A DNA stretch of 64,000 nt from Aquisalinus luteolus (GTDB taxonomy: Bacteria; Pseudomonadota; Alphaproteobacteria; Caulobacterales; Parvularculaceae). Both the position numbers and the translations under genes were made by a program. The stretch lies in contig NZ_VCJR02000002.1 of assembly GCF_009712425.2 (NCBI RefSeq), forward strand, positions 952,268 through 1,016,267, in the 5' to 3' direction. Under the pieces are notes generated by a model. That model did no database searches. It was not told the DNA's origin and worked only from the letters and a program-made list of their open reading frames with translations. Of this stretch, positions 35,612 through 45,637 are shown one piece after another; position 1 is the stretch's first letter, and each line of letters starts with the position of its first letter.

Positions 35612-38600
35612 TTACCAGCCACCCCTGATGCCGAGACGCCCGGCGGTCGAGCCATAGTTGAGGCCGACAGCGACACCGGCATCGATGGACCAGGTCTCGT
35701 TGATGCGGCGGGCGAAGGCAAAGGACGCGCCCTGTTCGCTCTCGAACGTACCCCAGCCGGCAGAGACAGAGAAGTCTTCATCCGGATAGAGGACAGCCGC
35801 GCCGGCCATGGCAAGCGCCATGGAGACGCCTTCCTGGGTGCGGGAGATATCATCGCTCAGTACACCAATGCTCTTGTTGACCGACTGCTCCAGCTCAAGG
35901 AACTGGCCGTAATTGACCGCATCGGTGGCGTTGATGCCTGGCGCGACATTGGTCAGGCGGCGCGGCGACAGGGCCGTGCCGAAGGAGACCGTGTTGGCCT
36001 CATTCGCGATAGACCCGGCACCGATGGCGACAGAGTTGTTCGCGCTGGCAACGGAATTCGCGCCGAGGGCCATGGCGCCCGTGGCAGAGGCGCTGGCCGT
36101 GTTGCCAATGGCTACCGCATCCTGACCGGAAGCGACCGCATCATTGCCGGCGGCATAGGCATTGGCGCCTGAGGCAATGGCAGCAGCCGATGGCGGCGTC
36201 GTGACGGTAACGACCGTCGTCTGGGCAACCGGATCGATGCCCGTGGCTGTCCCGGTGCCGGTGGAGGCTGTACGGGTCGTGTCACGCTCATCGCCATCCT
36301 CGCGGCTGGCAAGGACATCGTCTGCTTCTTCTTCCTGCAGCGGGCCATCGACCTTTTCAGGGCGCACGGCAGTCAGGCCATCTTCTTCGATGTCAGCGGT
36401 TTCGTCCGTACCCGCCTCGGTGGATGCTGTTTCAACGCTTTCGGGTGCTGTCCCATCCGTACCTTCAGAGCCGGACCCGGTCGAGCCGTCGGTCCTGTCT
36501 GCGATCCGCGTGGCAGACGTTTTGGTCTGTGGTTGCGGGCTTTCCTGAGACGACGCGCCGGATGTGGCGCTCGAACCAGAGGAGGCTGCAGCGGAGGAGA
36601 CCGGGGCCTTGGACGTGGCGACGCCGCCCTCGAGCGAGTTGATGCGCGCCTCGTGGTTGGCCAGCATCGCCTGGATTGCACCGCCATCGCTGGCAAGGTT
36701 GCCATTGGCATCGGTGGTGATGAGGCCGGTGACAGGGCCTTGTGCGGCGAGGGAGGCGGCAGAGGTGATGCCTGCGAGGGTATAGGTATTGAACAGGTTC
36801 CCCAAAGCGAACTGGTTGTCGCGAATGGTGGATGTGCCATTACCCACGGCAGACGAGTTGATGAAATTCGCCGAGGAATTCGAGCCGAGGGCGAAGGCGT
36901 TGCGCCCGCCTGCCGTCGCCTGATAGCCGAGCGCCGTGGAGCGCACGCCTGAAGCGCTCGCGAACTGGCCGGCGGCGACACCGGCAGTGCCGGAGGCTGT
37001 CGCATTGGAGCCGAAGGCAGTCGCGCCCTCAGCCGAGGCCGTGGAGTTGCGCCCGAAGGCAGAGGCATAGTCTGCCGTTGCGGCAGACTGGCGACCGAAG
37101 GCCGTCGCCTGCAGGCCTGTGGCACTGGCCTCGAAACCAACCGCGGCACTGGCAGTGCCAGCAGCCTCAGCACGATAGCCGCCGGCAAAGCTGTTCAGGC
37201 CTGTTGCTTCTGAATCCGTGCCGATGGCCGTGGCGTATTGCTCCGTTGCCTCCGCCGAGCCACCCAGGGCGACCGTGCCTTCCTGCGACGCGTAGGCAAG
37301 GCGCCCTGCGGCAAGACTGTTCAGCCCCCCGGCGCGGGATCCATGCCCCAGCGACAGAGACGACACACCTGTGGCTTCTGCCTCATGGCCGTATGACGAG
37401 GCAGAAGCCATGGTGGCAATTGCATCGTAACCGACCGCCAGTGCACTATCTGCCGTGGCCTGGGCATATCGGCCGATCGCGGCCGAACTGTTGGCAGTTG
37501 CCTCCGATGTGCGGCCGATGGCAAGGGAAGAATCACCCGATGCGATGTTGTTGTACCCCAGCGCTGTCGAAACATAGCCGCTGGCGTTATTGGATGTTCC
37601 GTAGGCGGCCGCATAGTCACCGTCTGCAGAAACGTTGGCGCCAATTGCCGTGCTACTGATCCCGCCCGCACTGGCGTAAGAACCAGCGGCTACGGTGTTG
37701 AGATTGCCCGTGGAACTGCCGAAGCCAAGAGCGACTGAATATAAGCCGCCAGATTCTGCTCCTGTACCGATGACAATAGCCGAGCCATGTGTGGCTGCAG
37801 CATCTCTGCCAATCGCGATGGAGTCAGCCATGGTTGCTTCGGCTGAGTGCCCCAGAGCCACGCTGCTGTCGCCGGACGCCGTAGCATAGCGGCCAAAGGC
37901 ACTTGAACTGTCGCCGCTGGCAACGGATGTGCGCCCGACCGCCGTCGAGGAATCACCGGACGCCACAGAATTATAGCCGATTGCTGTGCCGATATAACCG
38001 CTGGAATTGGCGCTTCGGCCAATCGCGGTCGAATAATCACCGCCTGAGTTGGCGTAATTGCCATAGGCGGATGAAAAGTTCCCGCTCGCGGTGGCGTCGT
38101 CGCCGTATGCGGTGGCGTTTGTACCACTGGCAGTCGCACCGGTGCCGGCAACGGCGGCCAGTTGCGGGCCTTCTGTGCTGCTGCCATCCGTAGGCGTATC
38201 ATTGCCGCCGGCATTCGGATCGCTCGGCGCACCGGGGTCCTGCGGGCCGGTGCTGAAGGACGAAGCGGGTGAGGCTGAGGACATCATGGCCATGCCACCG
38301 CCCTCGAGAGAGGCGATGCGGCTTTCGTGATTGTTCAGCATCGCCTGCATGGCGCCGCCATCGCTGGCGAGGTTGCCATTGGCATCGGTGGTGATGATGC
38401 CGGTGACGGTGCCCTGTGCGGCGAGGGAGGCAGCCGATGTGATACCCGCGAGTGTGTAGGTATTGAACAGGTTCCCCAGCGCGAACTGGTTGTCGCGGAT
38501 CGTCGACGTGCCGTTACCCACTGCAGACGAGTTGATGAAATTCGCCGAGGAGTTCGAGCCGAGAGCAAACGCATTTCGTCCGCCCGCGACGGCCTGATAG

Positions 38601-41600
38601 CCGAGCGCTGTCGAACGAACGCCTGAGGCAGTCGCGAACTGGCCGGCGGCGACACCGGCAGTGCCAGAAGCTGTCGCGTTGGAGCCGAACGCGGTCGCGC
38701 CTTCAGCCGAGGCGGTGGAATTGCGACCGAAGGCGGAGGTGTAATCTGCCGATGCGGCGGACTGGCGACCGAAGGCCGTGGACTGCAGGCCTGTCGCGCT
38801 GGCTTCGAAACCGACCGCGGCACTGGCGGTGCCAGCAGCCTCCGCACGATAGCCGCCGGCAAAGCTGTTCAGGCCTGTTGCTTCTGAATCCGTGCCGATG
38901 GCGGTAGCTGCCGTGGCATTGGCCACCGCGTTGCGGCCGAGGGCGACGGTGCGATCGCCCGTTGCCCGTGCTGCAGCACCCACCGCAGTTGCTTCCAGCC
39001 CGGCGGTGGTGACCTCATCGGGATCGAGGATGCCGTCCTCGTCCAGATCGACCCAGCTGCCCAGGGCAACTGCGCTGATGTCGGTTGCCTGTGAGCTGAA
39101 ACCGGCAGCAAGGCTGACAGCGCCGAGTGCCGATGTGTCCGCGCCGAGCGCGGTTGAATAGTCGGCATCCGCTTCAGCAGTATCGCCGAAGGCGGAAGAC
39201 GATATACCTCTCGCATCGGACCGGGTGCCGACCGCCGTAGCGTGGTTCGAAGCGGCATTGGCATTGTAGCCGAATGCCGAAGCATAACTTGTCGTTGCCT
39301 GTGCGCTCGTGCCAACAGTCGTGGTGTAAGCCGAAATGGCGTCGGCGTTGCGACCCATCGCGACTGCATAACTGCCGGTTGCCTGGGCGCCAGTGCCGAT
39401 CGCTGTCGATCGCAGACCGGTGGCCCGTGTGATCTCACCTTGTTCAACGATCCCGTCACCGTCAATATCGTACCAGCTGCCGAGAGCAACGGAAGATTCC
39501 CCGGTTGCCTGTGTATAGTCGCCGCCGGCAAAGCTTTTCGTGCCTGACGCCAACGCGCGGTTGCCGATAGCGGTGGCGCGCAAGGATTGTGCGTTGGCAA
39601 AACTGCCAACGGCGGTAGCATTGTCATAATTTGAGGTGGAGCTGGCGCCTGCTGCGAGTGAGTATTCGCCGCTCGCAGAGGAGTAAGAGCCAAGTGCGGT
39701 GGCGTAATCTCCATCTGCAGCAGGGTCATACCCAAGCGCGGTGGCAGAATAGCCAATAGCATTTGCTGCCGCGCCTACAGCGGTGCCCCGGTCAGCAGCC
39801 GTTGAATAGCTGCCGATAGCGCTTGCGCCATAGCCTGTCGCCTCTGTGCCTGAGCCGATGGCGGTCGCAAAGGAGCCTGTTGCCTCGCTCTCATATCCAA
39901 ATGCTGCACTCTGGCTACCGCTGGCCGTGGCCGGGCTGCCGAAGGCAGTGGCGTTACTGCCACTGGCGGTCGCACCAGTTCCGGCGACGGCGGCCAGTTG
40001 CGGGCCTTCTGTGCTGCTGCCATCCGTGGGCGTATCATTGCCGCCGGCATTCGGATCGCTTGGCGCGCCGGGGTCCTGAGGACCGGTACTGAAGGACGAC
40101 GTTGCGGGTGAGGCTGACGACATGATGGCCATGCCACCGCCCTCGAGAGAGGCGATGCGGCTTTCGTGATTGTTCAGCATCGACTGGATCGCGCCGCCAT
40201 CGCTGGCGAGGTTGCCATTGGCATCGGTGGTGATGATGCCGGTGACGGTGCCCTGTGCCGCGAGGGAGGCAGCCGAAGTGATACCCGCGAGGGTGTAGGT
40301 ATTGAACAGGTTACCCAGCGCGAACTGGTTGTCGCGGATCGTCGACGTGCCGTTGCCGACCGCGGACGAATTGATGAAGTTCGCCGAGCTGTTCGAGCCG
40401 AGAGCGAAAGCGTTGCGCCCGCCAGCAACAGCCTGATAGCCGAGTGCTGTCGAACGAACGCCTGAAGCAGTCGCGAACTGGCCGGCGGCGACACCGGCAG
40501 TGCCGGAGGCTGTCGCGTTGGAGCCGAAGGCGGTCGCGCCCTCGGCCGAGGCCGTGGAGTTGCGACCGAAGGCAGAGGCATAGTCTGCCGTTGCGGCAGA
40601 CTGGCGACCGAAGGCCGTGGACTGCAGGCCCGAAGCATTGGCCTCGAACCCGATTGCGGCACTGGCAACGCCCGTGGCGTCGGCGAGATAACCGCCAGCA
40701 AAGCTGTTGGAGCCTGTCGCTTCGCTATTCGTGCCGATGGCAGTGGCCGCACTGGCAGTGGCCACCGCGTTTCGACCGAGGGCCACAGTGCGTTCGCCGG
40801 TTGCCTGCGCGGCCGGACCGACAGCCGTTGCTTCCAGCCCGGCGGTGGCGACCTCATTGGCATCGACGATACCACTCTCGTCGAGATCTATCCAGCTGCC
40901 CAGGGCAACGGCACTCTCGCCGGTCGCCTGTGTCTGGTACCCGGCGGCAAGGCTCCATGCCGATGAGGCCTCGCTGTTGGCACCGAGGGCCGTGCTGTAA
41001 ATGCCGTCTGCAGAGGAAGCGTATCCAAAAGCAGAGGCGCGGTCGGCTGTCGCTTCGGCAAAGGAGCCGGTGGCGGTGCTGTCGTAGCCTGAGGCTGTCG
41101 AATTGCGGCCAAAGGCAGAGGAAAAGCCTCCAGATGCTACGCTTCTATAGCCATAGGCGGCGCTTTGCGCACCGCTGGCTGTGGCCGGACTGCCGAAGGC
41201 CGTGGAGTTGCCACCACTGGCGGTCGCACCGGGGCCGGCGACGGCGGCCATTTGCGGGCCTTCTGTGCTGCTGCCATCCGTAGGCGTACCATTGCCGCCG
41301 GCATTCGGATCGCTCGGCGCGCCGGGGTCCTGCGGACCGGTGCTGAAGGACGAAGCAGGTGAGGCCGAGGTGAGCAGGGCTGCGCTGCCGCCTTCAAGCG
41401 AAGAGATGCGCGCTTCGTGATTGTTCAGAAGCGTCTGCATCGCACCGCCATCGGATGCGAGATTGCCATTGGCATCGGTCGTGATGATGCCGGTGACGGT
41501 GCCTTGCGCGGCGAGGGAGGCAGCAGAGGTGATGCCTGCGAGGGTGTAGGTATTGAACAGGTTACCCAGCGCGAACTGGTTGTCGCGGATCGTCGACGTG

Positions 41601-44600
41601 CCGTTACCCACGGCAGAAGAGTTGATGAAATTCGCCGAAGAGTTCGAGCCGAGGGCAAACGCATTTCGCCCGCCAGCAACAGCCTGATAACCGAGCGCTG
41701 TCGAACGAACGCCAGAGGCAGTCGCGAACTGGCCGGCGGCGACACCGGCATCGCCGGACGCTGTCGCATTGGACCCGAAGGCGGTCGCGCCTTCCTTGTT
41801 GGCGACGGCATTACGGCCGAAGGCGGAGGTATAGTTTGCTGTCGCAGCCGCCTGGCGGCCAAAGGCAGTAGACTGAAGGCCGGCGGCATTGGCCTCATAC
41901 CCGACAGCGGCGCTGGCAACGCCCGTTGCCCTGGCGAGATAGCCGGCTGCCGTGGCATTATTGGCTGAGGCAAGGGTTTGCGGGCCGAGCGTGCTGGCGA
42001 AATTGCCTGTGCTGCGTGCCGCAGAGCCGATGGCCACGGCCATGGTGCCATTGGCGGTCGTCTGTTCGTTCGCGCCGACAGAACCATCCGTATTCAGATC
42101 ACTCCAGCCGCCTATGGCGATGGAATTTGCGCTTGAAGCATTGGCGCGGGACCCGATGGCGACGCTTCTCTCCGTACCGGCAGGCGTGCCGGCAATAGCC
42201 ACGTAACCGAGGGCAACTGTCTCGCCACCGCGCGCTTGCGAACTGTTGCCTGCAGAAAAGGAATTTTCGCCTGTCGCCGTGGAAGAGGGGCCGAAGGCAC
42301 TGGATCTGTCGCCGATGGCCTCTGCACCAGCACCAACTGCAAGCGATGCAAGCCCTGTGGAGTCAGCGTTATTACCGATGGCTATGCCAAAGGCGACGGC
42401 TGATGCCGAGGCAGAGTCGCCAATTGCAATGTTCAGTCCACCAGCACTGTCGGCGTTGCGTCCTATGGCTATGGCGGAGTCGACAGAGGCTGATGCACCA
42501 GTGCCGATGGCAACGGTATTGTGATGGAGTGCCTGGGCAGTAAGGCCGAGCGCGACGGAACCGGTGCCGAGAGAGCGGGTGAACTCGCCCGCATCGGCGA
42601 GGGAATCGGAATTGGAGTCGATCCAGCCGCCGATGGCGATGCTGCCAGTGCCATTTGCTTGCGAGAACACACCATTGGCGTAGGACTGGGGACCGCTGGC
42701 AGAGGCATTGTAACCGATAGCCGTGGCAGAGGCGTTCTGGGCGTTTGCGCCGTTGCCAATGGCAATCGCAGTGTCACCCGCGGCTGTGGCCGTCGCGCCA
42801 AGCGCTGTCGCACCAACGCCTGTCGCAACAGCATTGCCGCCGATAGCACTCGACAGAGGGCCCGTTGCCTGGGCGGAAATCCCCTGGGCGATGGCGCCAG
42901 TGCCGTTTGCAAACGTGAACTCGCCGGCATCTCGGATGCCGTCCGAATTCTCGTCATTCCAGCCGCCGATGGCAATCGCGCCATCGCCTTGGGAAACCGC
43001 GCCACCCCCCACGGCGACGCCGATGATGCCCGATGCCTGCGCCGCGGTACCGAGCGCGGTCGAGCCCGGACCGGTTGCCGAGGTGCGCTCGATCGCATCG
43101 ACAATGCCATCTTCGTTATAGTCGGCCCAGCCGCCAAGGGCGACGGCGTTGCCGCCTGTCGCCTGTGCCTCAGAGCCGATAGCGATCTGGCGGAAGTCTT
43201 CGCCCGGCGACGTGCCGGCGACGGCCATCTTGCCGATGGCGATTGATTCATCGTCATAGGCTATTGAGAAGCTGCCCAGCGAAACGGAGTCCTCGCCATA
43301 GGATTTCGCTCGCGTGCCGAGCGCCATGCTGTAGTCTGCGAGGGCAACGGTCGCTTCATCGCCTTCCTTGATGCCGTTATTATTGATGTCATACCAGCCG
43401 CCCATGGCGATGGAATTCTCGCCGCCAGCGAGGGATGTCGCGCCAACCGCGATGGCGTAGTCCTCGCTCGACAGGGAGGACGCGCCAAGGGCGAGACCGG
43501 CGGTGCCCAGTGCGCGCGTCTCTTCGAAGGAGTCGACGGCGCCGTTGTTGTTGGTATCGACCCAGCCGCCAAGCGCAACGCCGGAGGCGCTTGAAGAGGC
43601 TGCATCACCAATGGCAACGGCACTGTTGCCACTGGTGCTGGCCCAGCGGCCCATGGCAATGGAATTGGCGCCCGATGCATAGGTGACTTCACCAGTATCA
43701 ATTATGCCATCGGAATCCTTGTCCGCCCACGACCCAATGGCGATCTTGTTGGACGTGCCGACATTGGTATCTGCGCCGTACCCAAGGGCGATATCGTACG
43801 AACCGCTGGTGCCGGCGAAGCTGCCAAGGCTGGTGCCGCCCGTTAGCAGCACCGATGCCTCGCGCCCGAGGGCTATACCTTCAACACCGTTGGCCTCTGC
43901 TTCCTGGCCAATGGCAATACTGCTCTGTGCAGTTGCGTCTGCCATGTAGCCGAGTGCCGTCGCATGGTGATTGAAGGCGACCGCGCCCGTGCCGACAGCG
44001 GTGGTAAAATTGCCGGCAGCACGGGTGTACTCACCGGCGTCTTTCACACCATCAGTGTCTTCGTCATACCAGCTGCCGGCGGCATAGCTGTGATAGCCGG
44101 TCGCCGTGGTGCCATGACCGATGGCGGTTGCGCCTTCCTGATCAGAGATGGCGAGGGCGCCGAGGGCAGTACCGTCCAGATGATCTGCGCGCGCGCTGTA
44201 GCCGATAGCCGTGCCGTAGAGTTCCCCGGTACTTGAAAAAGAGCCGATGGCGACGTTGTTGGCGTTCTGGGCATCGCTGTCATACCCGATGGCAACACTG
44301 GAAAAGTTGGAGGCGGTCGCATTGCGACCGATGGCTACGGTGGATGACCACTCGGCTGCTGCGCCCGGCCCGATGGCGACGGCATGGACGCCGTCGGATG
44401 TTGCCTGACGACCGATGGCGATACCATTTGCGGAGGCGACGGTAGCCGCTGTGCCAAGGGCAATGCTGTACTCGCCTTGAGCATTGGCAACCTCGAAGGA
44501 CGAGAAGCCGCCATTTTCATCGATATCTTCAGCGCCGCCGATGGCGATTGAGTTCAGGCCGTTGCCGGAACTGTAGTGGCCGATAGCGATTGCCTCGTCG

Positions 44601-45637
44601 GCAGCAGCGTAGCTGAATGTCCCGAGCGCCACGGATTTTTCACCGTTCCCGTAAGAGCCCCGTCCGAAAGCGATAGCATCGTCCTGCAGGGATTGGGCGA
44701 ATTCGCCGATGGCGGTGGCCGATTCGCCGATAGCTGTAGCGCGGGAGCCAAGCGCGACAGAGTTCAGGCCGGTTGCGGTCGTAATCTCGTTGGAATCCAC
44801 CGTCAGGTCGGAATCGATGTCCTGCCAGCCGCCAATGGCAACGCTGTACAAGCCGTCAGAGGCGTTAGCTTCGGCGCCAACAGCGACACTGCCAAGTCCT
44901 CCAGCCTGGGAACCATACCCCAGAGCCGTGGTATAGCTTTGGATCGCGGAGGAATCAGCGCCGAGAGAAATTGCCCCGAAGCCGATGCTGTATGTTTCCC
45001 GGCCGATCGTGATCGCATCTATCGACGCTGACTGGGCCAGTTGTCCAATGGCAATGGAATCCTGTTTCTGGGCACTTGCCTTGAAGCCCAGGGCGACGGC
45101 GTAATCCTCATCGGCCCAGGAATTGCTGCCCACAGCCACCGAACCGAAGCCGTTTGCGGTCGTCCGTTCACCGGTCTGGGTAAAGCCATCGGAATTGGCA
45201 TCGTGATAGGACCCGATTGCCGTGGAGTATCCGCCAAACGCATTTGCGCTAAGGCCCACAGCCGTACCCCATTGCCCGGCATGGGAATATCCCCCGACAG
45301 CTGTCCCACGCGTACTGGCATAGGCGCTGTCACCGACTGCTGTTGCAAAGTCGAATTCGGCAAATGCGCTAACGCCTAGAGCGATGCTGCGTGCCCCCCA
45401 AGCTCTGGCGTTATAGCCGTAGGCAGAACTAAACGTGCCCGATGCCGTCGCGCCCTGCCCACAGGCGGTCGCTTGCGAACCGGTTGCACTCGCACTGTTA
45501 TCCGTGCCGTTGGTATCGTCCTCGCAGGTCGTTGGAGCCGCCATGGCTTGCGTCACCACAAGTGGCGAGGCCGTGATCAACGCGAGGGAAGATACACCGG
45601 TGGCAAGTATTGCGGCGCGAAGGCTTTTGGTCAGCAT
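35612..45637 (-). CDS. Giant trimeric autotransporter adhesin, 3341 residues
   Basis: The N-terminal signal peptide (cleavage near AMA-APTT) is followed by some 3000 residues of YadA-type head repeats (AxGxxSxAxGxxA), each about 14 residues. There are four internal 'closing' segments with SLEGG and three Pro/Gly/Ser linkers (STGPQDPGAPSDPNAGG), then a Thr/Glu-rich low-complexity region, a last head, the neck TNVAPGINATDAVNYGQ and a YadA anchor ending GIRGGW. The head carries 14 EF-hand-like 12-residue loops. The repeated blocks suggest growth by duplication of a passenger like that of the 931-residue adhesin. It is expected to form a long surface fibre for attachment. AGGGGT precedes the ATG. 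A CtrA-like site lies 116 bases upstream. Confidence 0.93.
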   Translation of the reverse strand: MLTKSLRAAILATGVSSLALITASPLVVTQAMAAPTTCEDDTNGTDNSASATGSQATACGQGATASGTFSSAYGYNARAWGARSIALGVSAFAEFDFATAVGDSAYASTRGTAVGGYSHAGQWGTAVGLSANAFGGYSTAIGSYHDANSDGFTQTGERTTANGFGSVAVGSNSWADEDYAVALGFKASAQKQDSIAIGQLAQSASIDAITIGRETYSIGFGAISLGADSSAIQSYTTALGYGSQAGGLGSVAVGAEANASDGLYSVAIGGWQDIDSDLTVDSNEITTATGLNSVALGSRATAIGESATAIGEFAQSLQDDAIAFGRGSYGNGEKSVALGTFSYAAADEAIAIGHYSSGNGLNSIAIGGAEDIDENGGFSSFEVANAQGEYSIALGTAATVASANGIAIGRQATSDGVHAVAIGPGAAAEWSSTVAIGRNATASNFSSVAIGYDSDAQNANNVAIGSFSSTGELYGTAIGYSARADHLDGTALGALAISDQEGATAIGHGTTATGYHSYAAGSWYDEDTDGVKDAGEYTRAAGNFTTAVGTGAVAFNHHATALGYMADATAQSSIAIGQEAEANGVEGIALGREASVLLTGGTSLGSFAGTSGSYDIALGYGADTNVGTSNKIAIGSWADKDSDGIIDTGEVTYASGANSIAMGRWASTSGNSAVAIGDAASSSASGVALGGWVDTNNNGAVDSFEETRALGTAGLALGASSLSSEDYAIAVGATSLAGGENSIAMGGWYDINNNGIKEGDEATVALADYSMALGTRAKSYGEDSVSLGSFSIAYDDESIAIGKMAVAGTSPGEDFRQIAIGSEAQATGGNAVALGGWADYNEDGIVDAIERTSATGPGSTALGTAAQASGIIGVAVGGGAVSQGDGAIAIGGWNDENSDGIRDAGEFTFANGTGAIAQGISAQATGPLSSAIGGNAVATGVGATALGATATAAGDTAIAIGNGANAQNASATAIGYNASASGPQSYANGVFSQANGTGSIAIGGWIDSNSDSLADAGEFTRSLGTGSVALGLTAQALHHNTVAIGTGASASVDSAIAIGRNADSAGGLNIAIGDSASASAVAFGIAIGNNADSTGLASLAVGAGAEAIGDRSSAFGPSSTATGENSFSAGNSSQARGGETVALGYVAIAGTPAGTERSVAIGSRANASSANSIAIGGWSDLNTDGSVGANEQTTANGTMAVAIGSAARSTGNFASTLGPQTLASANNATAAGYLARATGVASAAVGYEANAAGLQSTAFGRQAAATANYTSAFGRNAVANKEGATAFGSNATASGDAGVAAGQFATASGVRSTALGYQAVAGGRNAFALGSNSSANFINSSAVGNGTSTIRDNQFALGNLFNTYTLAGITSAASLAAQGTVTGIITTDANGNLASDGGAMQTLLNNHEARISSLEGGSAALLTSASPASSFSTGPQDPGAPSDPNAGGNGTPTDGSSTEGPQMAAVAGPGATASGGNSTAFGSPATASGAQSAAYGYRSVASGGFSSAFGRNSTASGYDSTATGSFAEATADRASAFGYASSADGIYSTALGANSEASSAWSLAAGYQTQATGESAVALGSWIDLDESGIVDANEVATAGLEATAVGPAAQATGERTVALGRNAVATASAATAIGTNSEATGSNSFAGGYLADATGVASAAIGFEANASGLQSTAFGRQSAATADYASAFGRNSTASAEGATAFGSNATASGTAGVAAGQFATASGVRSTALGYQAVAGGRNAFALGSNSSANFINSSAVGNGTSTIRDNQFALGNLFNTYTLAGITSAASLAAQGTVTGIITTDANGNLASDGGAIQSMLNNHESRIASLEGGGMAIMSSASPATSSFSTGPQDPGAPSDPNAGGNDTPTDGSSTEGPQLAAVAGTGATASGSNATAFGSPATASGSQSAAFGYESEATGSFATAIGSGTEATGYGASAIGSYSTAADRGTAVGAAANAIGYSATALGYDPAADGDYATALGSYSSASGEYSLAAGASSTSNYDNATAVGSFANAQSLRATAIGNRALASGTKSFAGGDYTQATGESSVALGSWYDIDGDGIVEQGEITRATGLRSTAIGTGAQATGSYAVAMGRNADAISAYTTTVGTSAQATTSYASAFGYNANAASNHATAVGTRSDARGISSSAFGDTAEADADYSTALGADTSALGAVSLAAGFSSQATDISAVALGSWVDLDEDGILDPDEVTTAGLEATAVGAAARATGDRTVALGRNAVANATAATAIGTDSEATGLNSFAGGYRAEAAGTASAAVGFEASATGLQSTAFGRQSAASADYTSAFGRNSTASAEGATAFGSNATASGTAGVAAGQFATASGVRSTALGYQAVAGGRNAFALGSNSSANFINSSAVGNGTSTIRDNQFALGNLFNTYTLAGITSAASLAAQGTVTGIITTDANGNLASDGGAMQAMLNNHESRIASLEGGGMAMMSSASPASSFSTGPQDPGAPSDPNAGGNDTPTDGSSTEGPQLAAVAGTGATASGTNATAYGDDATASGNFSSAYGNYANSGGDYSTAIGRSANSSGYIGTAIGYNSVASGDSSTAVGRTSVASGDSSSAFGRYATASGDSSVALGHSAEATMADSIAIGRDAAATHGSAIVIGTGAESGGLYSVALGFGSSTGNLNTVAAGSYASAGGISSTAIGANVSADGDYAAAYGTSNNASGYVSTALGYNNIASGDSSLAIGRTSEATANSSAAIGRYAQATADSALAVGYDAIATMASASSYGHEAEATGVSSLSLGHGSRAGGLNSLAAGRLAYASQEGTVALGGSAEATEQYATAIGTDSEATGLNSFAGGYRAEAAGTASAAVGFEASATGLQATAFGRQSAATADYASAFGRNSTASAEGATAFGSNATASGTAGVAAGQFASASGVRSTALGYQATAGGRNAFALGSNSSANFINSSAVGNGTSTIRDNQFALGNLFNTYTLAGITSAASLAAQGPVTGLITTDANGNLASDGGAIQAMLANHEARINSLEGGVATSKAPVSSAAASSGSSATSGASSQESPQPQTKTSATRIADRTDGSTGSGSEGTDGTAPESVETASTEAGTDETADIEEDGLTAVRPEKVDGPLQEEEADDVLASREDGDERDTTRTASTGTGTATGIDPVAQTTVVTVTTPPSAAAIASGANAYAAGNDAVASGQDAVAIGNTASASATGAMALGANSVASANNSVAIGAGSIANEANTVSFGTALSPRRLTNVAPGINATDAVNYGQFLELEQSVNKSIGVLSDDISRTQEGVSMALAMAGAAVLYPDEDFSVSAGWGTFESEQGASFAFARRINETWSIDAGVAVGLNYGSTAGRLGIRGGW
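36655..37150 (-). repeat. Shared adhesin module, copy 2 (last in giant adhesin)
   Basis: Nearly identical to the other copies through the region encoding NLFNTYTLAGITSAASLA and SANFINSSAVGNGTSTIRD. It differs at GPVTGLITT, where the others have GTVTGIITT. It is followed by a unique low-complexity region and not by the Pro/Gly linker. Confidence 0.85.
38130..38890 (-). repeat. Shared adhesin module plus linker, copy 3
   Basis: About 760 bases encoding the end of a head, the closing segment NNHESRIASLEGG and the linker with STGPQDPGAPSDPNAGG up to QLAAVAGTGATASG. Matches copies 4 and 5 at DNA level with scattered substitutions. Confidence 0.85.
39950..40690 (-). repeat. Shared adhesin module plus linker, copy 4
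   Basis: The same arrangement as copy 3. The DNA encoding SANFINSSAVGNGTSTIRD and the linker is nearly the same, while the head repeats on either side differ. Confidence 0.85.
41210..41940 (-). repeat. Shared adhesin module plus linker, copy 5 (first in giant adhesin)
   Basis: The N-most copy in the protein. The linker reads GGNGTPTDG where copies 3 and 4 read GGNDTPTDG, and QMAAVAG where they read QLAAVAG. The rest of the block is closely conserved. Confidence 0.85.

Larger units (their letters stand above)
39014..45210 (-). repeat. Fourteen EF-hand-like loops inserted in head repeats of the giant adhesin
   Basis: Each loop follows a GSW, GGW or similar end of a head repeat and has 12 residues with Asp at 1, Asp or Asn at 3, usually Asp or Asn at 5, Gly at 6 and Glu at 12. 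Examples are DEDTDGVKDAGE (near 44050), DINNNGIKEGDE (near 43375), DYNEDGIVDAIE (near 43105), DIDGDGIVEQGE (near 39457) and DLDEDGILDPDE (near 39033). Two (DIDSDLTVDSNE, DSNSDSLADAGE) lack Gly at 6. This is the spacing of calcium-binding EF-hand loops. All 14 keep Glu12. Confidence 0.8.
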
